Below, piece by piece: positions 37,642 through 49,699 of a stretch of DNA of 64,000 nt. The stretch spans positions 682,001 through 746,000 of the forward strand of contig RBKR01000017.1 of the NCBI GenBank assembly GCA_004835665.1, read 5' to 3'. This DNA comes from Phoma sp. XZ068. Lineage: Eukaryota > Ascomycota > Dothideomycetes > Pleosporales > Didymellaceae. The position numbers and the translations under genes were made by a program. Every line of letters starts with the position of its first letter. Position 1 is the stretch's first letter. Below the pieces are notes generated by a model, which worked only from the letters and a program-made list of their open reading frames with translations, did no database searches and was not told where the DNA came from.

Positions 37642-38629
37642 ATGAGCACGCATGCGATTGGTGATGAGGCAGCTGAAGGCTTGATCGCGCTGGAAGTGGT
37701 TGAGGAATGTCTCAAACTTACATCATCGTACGTATCCTAGCTTGCCCCTCGCAATGGGCCCGAAGGCTGACACAATATCTGCAGGGAGCTAAGAACAGTC
37801 GAGTTGTTCCCATTGCATCCCAATGTAAGCCCCGACCTGGGAGCTCATGAGGGTGAGATACACGGTGTTGGAGGCCTGAGTTCCATTAAACGCTATTGCT
37901 GTTGTGAAGAGGTACTTCTCACTGCGCTCAACGATTACGCCAATTTGTCATGTCAAGCATTCTGCCACAAGGTTCAAATTCGCTTGCCACGAGAACTTCG
38001 GAACATAATCTACAATTACTTCGTCGACGAAGGACGCCTCGTCGAGATCGAACCTCAGCACCAGTGACTATTTCTTCCCTACGTTATTATGTTTTGACAA
38101 AGGATGTATGGAAGCCTGGCCTCATGTCTGGAATGTCAACGCCGTTGGTGCTGAGTGTCTGCAAGAGTTGGGAGAGCTTTTCTATCGGCAAGCTCGTTTC
38201 CACTTCAAGGAATGCGCTAGCCTCGTTACTGACTTTCTGAGATCGAGCGACACCAAACTTGCGGCACGCACAAGTTATCTAGTCCGTAGCGTCATGGTTT
38301 CAGTCAACTGGGACGACATGAGATCCAGTCCCGCTTGGACTGCACTCGAAGCTATGCTATTGCTGCCCGCAGGTGCTGAGATTATACTCGAGCTCCTTAT
38401 GTGGCAAAGTCTGGTTGAATTCCACGCAAAAAGTTACCACAAGAGTAATCGTCAATACAGAATTCTGAGTTGTTTCCTGCCACACATCAAGAACCTTCGG
38501 GGAGCCGGTCACACTATCATATTGCAACTCCCGGCATACTCATACCAGGAGGGTCTTTTATCCTTCAAGTTCAATAACAGCAATGACTGGACCGCGGAGA
38601 AAATACTTGCTGTGGTCAGAGACCAGTAA
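37642..38629 (+). pseudogene. small LPxELR-type gene interrupted by a frameshift
   Basis: Exon 1 (37642..37727) starts MSTHAIGDEAAEGLIALEVV and splices through a 57-bp intron (GTACGT donor, TGCAG acceptor) into exon 2 at 37785. Exon 2 carries IRLPRELRNIIYNYFVDEG, a motif common in large families of short, F-box-like or nuclear-envelope-unrelated fungal proteins. That frame stops at 38065-38067. The adjacent frame continues without a break as SDYFFPTLLCFDKGCMEAWP, then NVNAVGAECLQELGELFYRQ, to a stop at 38627-38629. The join needs one extra base to be skipped near 38060, and no intron of usable length fits. It is either a recent pseudogene or an assembly indel. A further exon downstream of a TTTTTGCAG acceptor near 38690 is possible but not in frame by any donor I could find. 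Function unknown. Confidence 0.5.
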
Positions 38630-38913
38630 ATTGTAAGAGATCCATTACTAGCGTTCTGACTGTACTGACACATAGGCTGACTTTTTGCAGGAAACGGATT
38701 CATCAAGTACTTCGACAGTGATTTAGATGCTTGCGACGTTTATTATGAGATTGCTCTTCAGATCACTCAGAGTATGGCTTCGTCAACAGTGTCGAACATG
38801 GAGCATTTGGGGGATTTGAAGACTTCTGGCGAAAACATAGTATGCCTTCTGTGACTAGGCTTTGAAGATTAGGTACATGCTGAAATACAATCCTCGATCC
38901 TTTGAAAAGTGCT

Positions 38914-40735
38914 TTACTTGAAAGCCCCAAACGGCGCCCCACCATCAAGCTTGAAGTATCCAGGCTGAAGCCTCTGGAACACACCCGTAGGATCGAACCA
39001 CTTCGCCACCGACTTGAGCCTCTTCTGATTCTTTTCTCCATAGCTCGATATGACAGCTTGATACCCCGATGCGTAGTTCATATAAATATAATCATTATTC
39101 AGACCCTTCTTCGCTGCCTCTGCCTGAACTCTGGTAATTATGTCGTTGTTGAATTTGAAGATGCGCTTGTCATCGGCAGAGTTTGTCCACATCGTACCCA
39201 GATTCATGAGGAACAGAGGACCGTCCGCGGGACTGATACCCAGAGCATTTCCGCCGTTCTTCTGCATTTGCTGCAGCTGAGGAATGGTGATTAGCTGGAT
39301 ATTGATCGTAGGAAGCAAGTTCTCTGCATCGACGATATCGGGAAGAAGCTCGTAGAAAGTCTTGACAAGATAGCTGAAGAGGGAACGATCAAGCTTGAAA
39401 CTGACATCCCAGTATGTCTCGCGCACACCGTCTGGAATACTTTGGCTCAGCAGGCTGGTCAGCTCCGGGAGGGTTTGTATGGCTGTAGTTTCCAACACAG
39501 TTGAGATGTTCTTCCAATCGTTGAACATGGGAGGACTCTCAACCGGATCAGCGTAGGTTAAGAATGCCTGGGACAACTGCCCAGACCCTGCTAGGTTTCC
39601 GAAAGAGATAATCTGGGAACCCTTGTTGTCGTTGACCGCTCCTGAAGAACCGAACTTGTAGGTTGCATCGAGGGCTTTTTCGAACTCCGCGGGGGCGATC
39701 AGCTTGGATCCACCCCACATCTTGCCCAAGGGGAATGTATACAGCTGGAATTTGGTCACAATACCGAAATTGTTGCCACCGCCACGGAGAGCCCAGTACA
39801 GATCCGGGTACGACTTCCGGGTCACGTTGATTATAGAGCCGGATGCAGTGACGAGCTCGTAGCTTTCAACGTTGCTGTAACATGTCAGTGGACTGCTTGC
39901 GTAGTGATGTGCTCAACGATCGGCTTACTCGCACGCCCAACCTCGAATGTTGGCGAAAAAGCTAATCTGTGACAAGTTAGTATCCTGGATACATGCAATG
40001 AATTGAAGGTTAAAACTCACCCCGCCCCCAAGTGTCAGTCCAGGCACACCAACGTCATCGACCTAAAGATTGTTAAGACTGTAAGATTCAACGAGCCTCC
40101 ATTGTTATCGGACTTACTCGGCCTCCAACTGCAGCAAGTCCATGTTTCTCCAGCTCGGTGTAAAATTTTAACCAGCGATTGCCAGGTCCAACGTACACGC
40201 TTTTCTTATCGGTAGCAACCTTAACCTCATTGAGATTCTCTAAAGCAATGGTCATGCCTCCATCAATGCTGGAAGATCCCTCGAATGCCGCGTGCCCGCC
40301 GCCTTTTACCGCAAACGGACAACTTGTAATACGTGATACAAGCACAACAGTGGAGACCTGCTTGGCACTTAAAGGCTTCACGATGCAATAGGGGTTCACT
40401 GCAGCTTGTTGAGCTGACCAGTATGATGCAGTAAAGGTGGTGTAATTGGCAGAGTCATCGAGGAGCACTGTAAAGCCAGGGATGAACTTGAGAGAGCGGC
40501 ACTGCAGAGGCGTCAGCTTTTGAGAAGAAATCAGGGCGAATTGCCGGCTTACAGCAATTGAACAGGCTTGGTTAGATGAACGCTCAACTAGACCAGCAAG
40601 CTCAGGTAAAGCAGAAATGTTGACACCTTGTTCCATGAGGGCTTCAGTAGCGTTGAAATCGGCATTCTCGAAAGGAAGTTCAGCCACACAGCTAGCGGCA
40701 AACGTGGCAATTGCTAGCAGACCAGATGTTTTCAT
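38914..40735 (-). CDS. secreted FAD-linked oxidoreductase (PCMH/BBE family)
   Basis: Four exons, complement(38914..39874, 39929..39966, 40021..40062, 40118..40735), total 552 residues in one frame. Exons 2 and 3 are only 42 and 38 bp. Introns are 55, 54 and 54 bp with GTAAGT, GTGAGT and GTAAGC donors. The start MKTSGLLAIATFAASCVA is a clear signal peptide. The FAD-binding PCMH domain includes CPFAVKGGGHAAFEG, where the His is the usual flavin attachment site, then VPGLTLGGG, ACDNVESYELVTASG and LYWALRGGGNNFGIVT. The C-terminus YIYMNYASGYQAVISSYGE to FDPTGVFQRLQPGYFKL is the berberine-bridge (BBE) block. Such secreted enzymes oxidise sugars, alcohols or aromatic compounds, giving H2O2; the substrate cannot be read here. 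The start at 40735 is the ATG directly before the signal peptide. Confidence 0.93.
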
Positions 40736-42706
40736 GGTAGCATGACACAAAGCTTGAATGAACAACAGTTGACAAAGTGCACACCAAAGTAAGGTACGTG
40801 ATCAAAATCCCGAGTTAGGTGCCGATCAAGAGCAAGGTCAACGGTGGGAGGTTCCCAGTTACACAAGTGCGATTCTTGATGATCAGTGACTTCAGCGGAA
40901 CGACTTACACTATCAATAGGCACGCATGGATCAGCATGTTCCGAGAGCACGTACATGAGCGACATGACTGGCATTGGATGAGAATTGTCTAGCGCGCAAC
41001 AGGGGCACATCTTCACTTCGGTCCCGTTGGACGTCGACCGGTTGGGCACTACGTTCTACTGGTGCGGGGTTGCGCGGCTGAAGATATAGTTTACAAGTAT
41101 TGACACTAGCCAGCGCTGATGTAAATCTCCGGTAGCATCCGCTCAACGCCGATCGTTATGAGATGTCGCAGCGAGTACCTAGGTACGAACATGTATTGCT
41201 GAGGCTCCATGGATAGCTTTCTGAGCGAGGGCGGTGACGATAAAAGGACTTCGATTGTCCTCTGTTGTGCAACAACTCCCGTGCAATTGCTAAGACTATG
41301 CCATGTCTAGGTGACGCAGGAGACCTCATTGGTGTTCAGAATGGAACAATAACTTCTACAGAATCCTGTTCGTAGAACCAGATTGACAGGAAAGGGTGGC
41401 AAGGATGAAAATGCCGTGATGTGACATGTTGATGATGGTTCAACATCTGCGGGCCGTTTCTGCTTGTGCCACAACATAGGTTTTACGCTAACTACATTGG
41501 GAGGACCGTACACACCCTTGACGTCCAAACGACCTAGGTGACTCGGCAATACCTAGGAACCGAGTTCAGGACAATGCAAGTATGCGGTGTCCGGGGCACT
41601 ACCAATCCGCTCAGTATGGAACTCGCAGATGCCACACCGGCAAAAAGTCGCAATTTGTGCACTCTTCGGCAATGGACTTGTGTGTATTGCCTTCGCAACA
41701 ATTCGGGTCATTCGAGTAGGTATCAACGCCAAGGGTCAAGCCGGTGCACCGGAACCGAATGCCATTGTGGAGTGTGATGGAGCTCTCTACAGCAGTCACC
41801 ATCGGATGCTGCCCTGCCTTCGCTGTTCTTTTACGCTCGCTTCGCAACACACAACGAAATCTTCGCATGGATACGTGAGGCAGTCTGGGGGATCGTTCAG
41901 CAACAGAAATAGTGCTGGCCTCCGGCTGAAGACGATTGCCAGCTTGAAGTCAAAGCATACAAGAGAGGACTCCGTGTTCGGCCACGTGCACCAAAAGCCA
42001 GACGCAGCTTACAGCCTCACCTGGAAGCCTTATGGTAGCAAATGACTTGCACCAGGAGCGGAGTGTCAAAGCCCTTGCAAAAGGGTTAGCCGGGTGTTCT
42101 GCATAGGTTTCGTCGATAAAGGCTCTGTCTGAAAGTGTACTCACTTCTATTGTCGCGCTGACAATTTGAGTGCAGCTCCCATACGCTCGATACTTTCGAG
42201 CATCTTGTCATGTGCAGTTTCAACAGCTGCTGATATAGACAGAATCGCTGTCAGAGCAATATGAGTACCCTATGAAAGAAGGGGCCGTAGCAGGAAGTGT
42301 AAATTATGGGGGTGGCGGTACCGTGGTCACTCAGGATAGGTCAACTATAGAAAAGATTAAGCTGAGTGTCAGGGCACTAAAGCAGCACAACGCAATTTAA
42401 AATTACATTATGTAAAGAAGAAAAGAGTGAATACAGGAAACACTCAATTCGTAGCTGAGCAAACAAGTTGTTCCACTCATATTATATCGTGCCAACGCTA
42501 CTTTGAAGTAGATCCCATGCCAATCATGGTGCGGTGCAAACTCAAGTAGACGTTTATTCTTTCCTCCAAATTGGCACGAATTCGATACTGAGACATAACG
42601 AAGCAAGAATTTTGCGGCTAGTAAAAGCTCCTGTCGTCACATGTAAGCAACTATGAGTGATTCTAGCCGAATACAACTTACTACAGCTCAATACAAGATA
42701 ACAGCC
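40736..42706. other. gene-free stretch
   Basis: Two kilobases upstream of the FAD oxidase and beyond the J-domain gene's stop. Frames up to about 150 codons occur but show no domain, signal or splice continuity. No repeats were noticed. Confidence 0.5.
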
Positions 42707-43525
42707 TCATGTAGTCCAGGGGAGCTTCCCGCTTGAGTGATACGCTCTGCGGCGCCTGTCGTCCAGAAGCACCTCCTTTGCGGCATTGACGATCTGCATC
42801 ATCTGCGTTGCGGCTTCTCGCTCACGCTCGACAACCTTGTCCGGATGGTGTTCAACAGCAAACCTCCTGTACGCAATTCTTATCTCCTCCTTAGTCACCT
42901 TCCAATTGTCGAGCACAAGTGCCCTGTAGAGTAACATGTTCTTGGGTGGCGGGAGTGTGTTGACAGAGGGAAGTCGGACAGGTCGAGCTGCGCGAGTTGA
43001 GCGACGAGGAGAAGTGAATGGCGCTGGCGATGGAGAAGGCGAAGGGCCGCTGGGCGTAGGAGGAGGTGTCATGTAGTGCGGACGAGGGTCATAGTTTTCG
43101 ATGTTCTCCCACAGTGAATCTGAGCGTGAGAAAGGGAAAGGCGTATCATGCTTGCGTGGAGAGGGAGCCGGCGTCTCGTTGGCAGAATCTGTCCTGTTGG
43201 AAAGTGGAATGCGATCATCTGTCCTGAGCTTCTTTGGGGATCGTGGAAGTGGGCTGTTTGCAGCGTCAGTGTCAACAAAGATATCGAAATCTGTTTTGCG
43301 GCTGCGTTTCTTGCACGGTGTCGAAGACTGTATGGGAAGGCTCGACAACAGTCCGGCTCGCTGTTCTACCTTTGCTTGAGCGCGGGTGTACGGCTTTGAA
43401 CTTTGATAGTGGACGCCATTTTTTGTGTTGAACGAAGTGTTTGTGCTGCGAATGGTGGCGCTGCTGCGAGGCAGTGGTGTCTCGCACGCGAGCCTAAGAA
43501 AAAGCTCTTCAATAAAACCCGACAT
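42707..43525 (-). CDS. C-terminal J-domain (DnaJ-like) protein
   Basis: Single exon from ATG 43525 (MSGFIEELFLRLACETPLPR), 272 residues. Residues 1 to about 190 are Ser/Pro/Arg-rich and disordered, with basic clusters (CKKRSRKTD, SPRRSTRAARP) and several S/T-P sites. About residues 198-265 form a J domain at the extreme C-terminus: LLYRALVLDNWKVTKEEIR, AYRRFAVEHHPDKV with the catalytic HPD, and VNAAKEVLLDDRRRRAYHSS. J proteins stimulate Hsp70 ATPase. The lack of Gly/Phe-rich or zinc regions makes it a type III member. Basic clusters suggest a nuclear location, which is inference. An upstream in-frame start would only add a Cys- and His-rich stretch of poor quality, so the MSGF start is preferred. 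Confidence 0.88.
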   Translation of the reverse strand: MSGFIEELFLRLACETPLPRSSATIRSTNTSFNTKNGVHYQSSKPYTRAQAKVEQRAGLLSSLPIQSSTPCKKRSRKTDFDIFVDTDAANSPLPRSPKKLRTDDRIPLSNRTDSANETPAPSPRKHDTPFPFSRSDSLWENIENYDPRPHYMTPPPTPSGPSPSPSPAPFTSPRRSTRAARPVRLPSVNTLPPPKNMLLYRALVLDNWKVTKEEIRIAYRRFAVEHHPDKVVEREREAATQMMQIVNAAKEVLLDDRRRRAYHSSGKLPWTT

Positions 43526-44971
43526 GACTAGTAACCTCTGCGTATTATACCCCCCAAGATGGTAGTGACAAGAATGGCGATGGAGGAATGTAGTTGTACG
43601 CGGACAAGGTTGGGCACTGCCGCAAATCGGACAAAAGCAACGATGACGGGAGTTGACACGGCCAAAGGACTTGACCTCTGTAAGGAGCGACAATTGTAAA
43701 TTTCCAAAAAGCAATTAAAGGACTGTGTGCGGCGTAGAGTTTGAAGTCGAGGTGACCGCAGGTTTTGTAGATAGCCGATCGCAGCCAAGGCCCGACCCTG
43801 TGCTTGCCTGGCGAGAGGTGAAGGCTTGCCTTTTCGCAACGTAACGTCGAATGGCCGGCAGTGATACAAACGAAGTTGGGGAGATAGCGGGGCCGAGTAT
43901 GTGGCTCCAAGTACGTCAAGGTGAAGGAAAGCTGTCCTAATACTGGGCAATGTTGACGCGATCTACAAGGCAGCAAAGGCCACACCTGGGGATGTCTTCA
44001 GTCTTGGGACCCTTACTTCATAAGTTCTGAGCTCATCAAGAGAAGCAATTCCAGAACTTTGGTAGGTCCGCAGCGGAGAGCTACGGTAAGCTGCACAGTC
44101 ACACTTGTAGCGAATTGACTGTATTTGTATCATTGTGTAAAGTAGTACGAGGATAGTCCCAAGAAGTCTTGCGCCGAAACTGTATCCAGCAAGATTCTGG
44201 TTATCGCATATCCAATCTAAGAGTCCATTGAATACTTTGAAACGTTCACGACCTGTAGTGAACAGTGAGCCGCATTATTGGACGCGCGGGATGAATGCGC
44301 ATATCCCGACGAGACACCATTGCCATGCCTTATCCAGAGCCCATTAATAGGAGTTGGAACGCCAGAAGGAATCTGAGAACACAGCATTGAGCATCGATTC
44401 AATAGCAGTGCTGTAATAGCGATTCGAAACATGGAGCATCATAACGCGGACAGCAAATCCGTGCAATTCACGCGGGAGACAAGTCCTAGACGCTGAGTCA
44501 GCAGAACTGTATATCTTGACCCATCACCTTGGACTAAGTTGCCTCTTCATAGACGGAGAAAGAGATGGCTTTGATGTTTTGTTGATGGGTACTTCCAGAG
44601 GTTCGAATTTATGCATGAACTGCGCCAGAGGTGAACTTGACGTCTGCGCTCTTGGCACGTGCAGCGCTAGTGCGTACGCCTACCACGCGTTCGGAAACTC
44701 ACGCGTCTGGCGGTCACATCACTCTATGGACAAGTATCGCGAATCCTGGGTACCTACACCAAATCACCAGTGTTTTTTGGACCTTTCATTCATAGTAGCT
44801 ACCGTAGACAGATAGATGAACGAAGTCAGGTTGATAGAGAGTCAGATGCGGGGAAGAGTGTGAGACCGAGGTCAATTGATGCAACGTACAAAACCTCGAG
44901 TAAGCGTTGCACATGGGGTCTTTCACTTGTCCACGCGAATCAAGCTTTATCCACGGCCTGTTTGATTCACA
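43526..44971. other. gene-free stretch
   Basis: Spacer between the minus-strand J-domain gene and the plus-strand VOC gene, presumably holding both promoters. Two overlapping minus-strand frames of about 140 codons at 43528-43985 show no domain and look like chance. Confidence 0.5.
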
Positions 44972-45991
44972 ATGACAGCTTCCATGAGTAAAGCTGCGAT
45001 ACCCACTCTGTCCCCGGCGCCTACAAGGTTGCGTCAGATTGCTCTTGTTGCCAGGGATCTGGAACAAGCACGCCGTTTACTTGTACGAGACAGTAAATCT
45101 TTGTTATTTCAATTTACTAATGTCCATGTACAGACACACGTCATTGATGTGGAAGTTATCTATGAAGACCCTGCCGTGGGTCAATGGGGGCTGAAGAACT
45201 TTCTCAGTACGCCTCCCTCGTTCCGCCAACTTACACTTGCCAACAACACCCGCAGTTCCACTTGGTGGTGACATCATCGAGGTTGTCTCGCCTTTCAAGA
45301 GTGGCACCACAGCAGGCCGTTTGCTCGATAAGCGCGGCGACGGCGGCTACATGATTATAATGCAAACTGAGGATGCAAAGCAGCGGCGGCAGTACATCGA
45401 ATCCAAAGCGCTCGCCAAGGTCATTACTAGCCATGAGCATGGCGATACTGTATTTGTGCAGTACCATCCCAAAGGCATCAAGGGTTTGAAGTTCGCCTTT
45501 GTGGGAAAAGCAATGTCCTAACTTCTGCAGGCGGCATGATGCCAGAGCTCGACAGCCACACCAAAACCTCGAACAACCCCACACCTCTCAAGTCACGATT
45601 CTCGCCATGGCACGCATGCGGCTCGGACCACAAGGTATACTATCCCGGAATGAGACGCGCTGCACATCTTACGCTCGAAGGCTGTATATTACGGTTGCAG
45701 CCCAACGATTACGAACACGAAGCTGCGGCTCGCCAATGGGAGGAGGTCTTTGGTATTGCAAGGAGTCGAGACTTGTTGGCATTCACGAATGCCAGGGTGG
45801 GCTTCGTTCCTGGCAGAGCGGGATGCCCAGAGGGCCTAATCTCAATCACGGTCGGTGTGAATGGGCAGAACAGATTAGACGCCATTATGGAAAGAGCAAG
45901 GAAAGCTGGAGTTTGCAATGACGGGCGTGTGGATATGTGTGGAATTCGATGGAACTTCGTTTTGACCGGACATGAAAACTCCAAGCTATGA
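44972..45991 (+). CDS. glyoxalase-like VOC-domain protein
   Basis: Four exons, join(44972..45082, 45134..45206, 45256..45483, 45531..45991), encode 290 residues. Introns are 51, 49 and 47 bp with GTACGA, GTACGC and GTTTGA donors; the last has a CCTAAC branch. The protein opens with RLRQIALVARDLEQARRLL, the first beta-alpha unit of a vicinal oxygen chelate fold. It continues THVIDVEVIYEDP, then LKNFLIPLGGDIIEVVSPF, a glyoxalase-like pattern with the Glu of IIEVV at a usual metal-ligand position. The C-terminal half (LEGCILRLQPNDYEHEAAA, FTNARVGFVPGRAG) forms the second module, as in two-module members of the Glyoxalase_3 type. No signal peptide is seen. The substrate is unknown. MSKAAIP, 12 bases downstream of the first ATG, is an alternative start. 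Confidence 0.88.
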
Positions 45992-46942
45992 ACGCACTTT
46001 GCTGAGAGCTCAAACAGCCCGGCCAAGCCAACCTCATCAAGTCGCAAATCTGCCAAGTTGTGTCTTTTGCCTAGGCATCGTCATCCGTCCTCCGTTGCGA
46101 GTTCTCCCAATGATGACCGCAGGCTCGGGTAAGTCAATAAGTTGTGACACTCATTTGAAGCTTGCATTAACATCCAGAAGCCGCCTGCTGCGACAAGACT
46201 GCTTAGTACGCCACCAGAGGTCCTCCAATACTGCGCCTCGCTCCTGTGCGCCTCGAATTAGCCCTTCCAACAACCTTCGTCCCATCGTCAAGCTTTCAAC
46301 TTAACTACGGAAACGCCGGGAATGCGGCAGTCAACCAGAACAATTGACGAAACGTTCCGCTCAACATGCACAATTCTTTGGGGTGACAACGAAGAGTGGT
46401 AGCTTCGACAGCTACTGTTGCCTTCAAAATGGGGGTTGCACAGCCACCGAACTACATGCGCCACACTGGAGGACTCCCCCTGCACGCCTGCAAACCCTGG
46501 CACAGGCCGTCCACAACAGTCTGTGCGGAACAGTTGAACACTTGGATTTGAGATTGCGACCGGCCGATGACGTCTTTCTGCGAGAATGGCCGCTCAAGCT
46601 CCGTACTGCGGCTAGCGTTCACCCTGTATCTCAGCCTTCCATTCGTTCCCCGCAATGCACGTATTCGAATCAGCCAGCCACCCTTCAGACGATCGTATTT
46701 CAAGTTAGAACAATTCAGTTTCACATTTTTGAAATAATGTTTAGGCTGCTTGCCCCTCGCGCCCATTCAGTCAGTTGCACGCTTTTGGCGCCCCAATCCG
46801 TATTGCCTTTGCCTACCGCGAGTATGAGCCCTATATCTTGTCAAGATCATACCCCCAGCAAATGTATATCTAGCTGAGACGAGCCTACTCTGTGAGTGCT
46901 CGCAAGCTCACCGTCGGCCGTAAGCCCACTTTTGCAGGCAAC
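45992..46942. other. intergenic stretch
   Basis: No supportable gene. A TTTTGCAG acceptor lies five bases before the zinc-finger gene's ATG at 46943, so a 5' UTR intron in this interval is likely. Confidence 0.45.
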
Positions 46943-49306
46943 ATGTCACAAAACGCAGGCTACCCAAGCGACCTTCGTATCGATAGTGCACTGAATCTGG
47001 TATCGAACCAGAGATCCTCCATCCGGACAGGCGTTGACCCGACTGCTCTGCAGGCCTCTCCATCCTGGTCTTCTTTCAACCTGAGGGTAAGTGGAGGCTG
47101 CACCTCATGGTTGACTGTGCTGACGAAATTTCAAGCAAGACTCACTTACAAATACCGATTCCACAATTGAGACCCCTGCTTCATCAATATACGGCGACGA
47201 TTCCGCTTTGGTTGCTCAAACATCTCTGTCGAAAACCCCCTTCTCTACACCGCGTACTTCATCTCCAACTGCCTTCCTGGCACCGTCAACAGACACAAAC
47301 ACGAGTGTGATATCTTGTGGTCAGTGTGGCACAGATTTTACTGGAATTTATCGTCGAGGTAATCTTGCGCGTCACGTACGATATAAGCATGGATCAGCCA
47401 TCGGAAGGTCATACACGTGTCGCGCTACAGAGTGCCTTCGGATCTTCCATCGTCAAGATGCAAGGTTGAAGCACGAACGCGCAAAGCATGCGGACCTGGA
47501 AAGCGCCCTAGATCAGCCACAGCAGCGAGTTGAGTACACACCGGCTATTACTCATTCCGAAGACAGTGAATCATCTTGTATCACTGCTAAAGCGTTCGAT
47601 GTAGAGCGTGGTTCGAGTGAACGCCCAAGAATTGAGCCCGACGATGCTGAACGTCTTGTGATTGATACACAAGATGACCGGATGGTTGACCAGACCTGTA
47701 CCATTCCGATTAGCTCTTATCAGGTCTTTGCTAGGTTGCACGCTGAACTCGATAGCGACAAGTATTCGCTCGCATTGGATACTCTGTTCACACGCTGGGA
47801 AGCTATCGCGCAAGAACTCAAAGATAAAAGGTGCGGCCTAGGTTTTCTTTTAAACTGCTTAATGTTCTAACAGCTCACAGATCGGATGCATACGATGTTT
47901 ACGCGCAGGCCCTAACGGACTTGTATTCCGTTGTTGCGGCTATAGATTGCGATACCTCAGTTGATTTCATCCACGACAATCAGCATCTACGCGAATATAA
48001 GCCTGGTCAAGGTACGGCACAAAATGGAAGATACGCCACAGATCAAGCAAACATTCACTCAGTGTCGTCATCAAATCACGGCCACATTCAGCAAAATCGC
48101 AAACGACGTCTTGCAGACTCGGCAACCGAGAGGGCTTCTGCTTCCCAGAAAGGGAAGGTCAAGAAGTCGCAAACGGCGAAGGTCGACTGCATTTTTTACA
48201 AGCACTGGGTTGAATGTTCCCCTGCGGGAACTCCACAACCCTGCCATGGGTGCAGTGCGACGAGCATGAACCAAGTTCGCAACCACGTCAATCAACGTCA
48301 CGTGGGATACCAGAATGGCATGATTCCCTTCTTTCACCATTGCACGCGCTGTAAAGAGAACTTCGTTGATTCTCGGATCGCCAACAACCACGTTGCGGCA
48401 GGTTGTGACCACACACCTCAGTTTAGAGGGAACATTGTGACGCCTTGGGCGCAATTGTATCTCGCCGCTTACCACAATGCGAACCAAGTTCCAAAACCAT
48501 GTAAGTTTTCCCATCTGCGAAGACTCTTTGATCTTCAACTTACCATATGCTAAGTTGTCGGAGAAACCGGTTTCCTACCTCCTGCGGTCGTAACGCAGTG
48601 TCGACCGGCCTCACGCTATTTTTTAGATCGACATTCAGAGGACGACCTCAACAATGCTCATCCGCCCAACGATGATGCACCTCGAATACGTCAGCCGATA
48701 TATGACGCCGTGTTGCACACTATGCTCGAGGAAGCAGCCGCCCACATCCCTTCTGGCCAAACATTGGCACCCACCAATCTCGAACCGCAAAACATTGCTC
48801 ACTATCCAAATATGGCACAAGATTCACAAGGAAGCTTCGCAGAACAGTTGTACAGTTCTCAGTCACAACTTCTGAGCATTCTTCTGAACGCTCCACGTTA
48901 TATGTCTCCAGCGCAGATCGCAGCAGCAGTACACTTTCTGCAGAACATTGTCGACGTCGTTCGAGCTTTCCATACGGCCTCGATGGTGCCTATCCCCTCA
49001 AACGCAGATACCCAAGCAAGCAGTGAGAATGTTGATAACGTCTTCAGCGATGTTACTCAGTCGCCGCAAACCGACCAAACGACTGCCTCAAATGCCCCTC
49101 TCGTCAGCACATCGATGCAGTGCGATTATGAACATTCTCCATCAGGTGGCTCGTATAGCCTTGAGGCTGCGTTACCGATGGACCATGGGCAGCATGACCT
49201 AGCTTATCTTTTTAACCCGCCAACTATGGATTTGGGGCCTGATATGGGCGACGGCGACTTCTCCGGACCTCTGACTTTCGGGAACGATCTTCGACAAGTG
49301 GAATAG
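46943..49306 (+). CDS. C2H2 zinc-finger protein
   Basis: Four exons, join(46943..47086, 47136..47830, 47881..48500, 48627..49306), encode 712 residues. Introns are 49, 50 and 126 bp with GTAAGT, GTGCGG and GTAAGT donors. Two adjacent N-terminal fingers start near residue 109: CGQCGTDFTGIYRRGN with HVRYKH (C-x2-C-x15-H-x4-H, a slightly long loop) and CRATECLRIFHRQDARLKHE (C-x4-C-x12-H-x4-H). After a linker and a basic patch (QNRKRRLAD, KGKVKKSQTAK) come two more Cys/His units: CHGCSATSMNQVRNHVNQRH and CTRCKENFVDSRIANNHVAA followed by GC. The C-terminal 220 residues are polar and partly Gln/Ser-rich, with a Met/Asp/Gly-rich end that could activate transcription. A DNA-binding regulator is the likely role; targets are unknown. 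The 126-bp third intron might hide a small extra exon. Confidence 0.87.
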
Positions 49307-49699
49307 ATTATTCTAAATTGAGAAGTTTCGTGTACATTCATACTGACTCCTGTGTATATCCTTCCGTGCATGATGTGATGAAATTGAGACTCTCCTGCTG
49401 CAGTTGCTGCAATGCGTCAATAGTCTAAACAACGCCTTCCGGCCGTATGTGGATGAACTCGATGTTGGCCTTCTCGTGCCAAGGAACCACACTCCGCCAC
49501 TTTACTTCAACACCCACAATACGCACCACCCATGGGGGCCTGAGTGTATATCAATATTGGGGCTTTAAAGGGGTCTCATAGAAGCATAAAATGAATCTAA
49601 GTTGTTGGAAGTCATGAATTTATGGTAATGATACAAGGGACACGCCGTAGAAAGTACAGAAAGGCAAACAGTGCTTCCGCTCCAAGAAACTGAGAAGAT
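49307..49699. other. convergent 3' spacer
   Basis: Spacer between the stops of the zinc-finger gene and the minus-strand membrane-protein gene. It should hold both 3' UTRs. No gene seen. Confidence 0.5.

Noticed and set aside
43528..43985. Two overlapping minus-strand frames of about 140 codons
   Set aside because: They overlap each other in different frames, show no domain, and lie in the promoter side of the J-domain gene.
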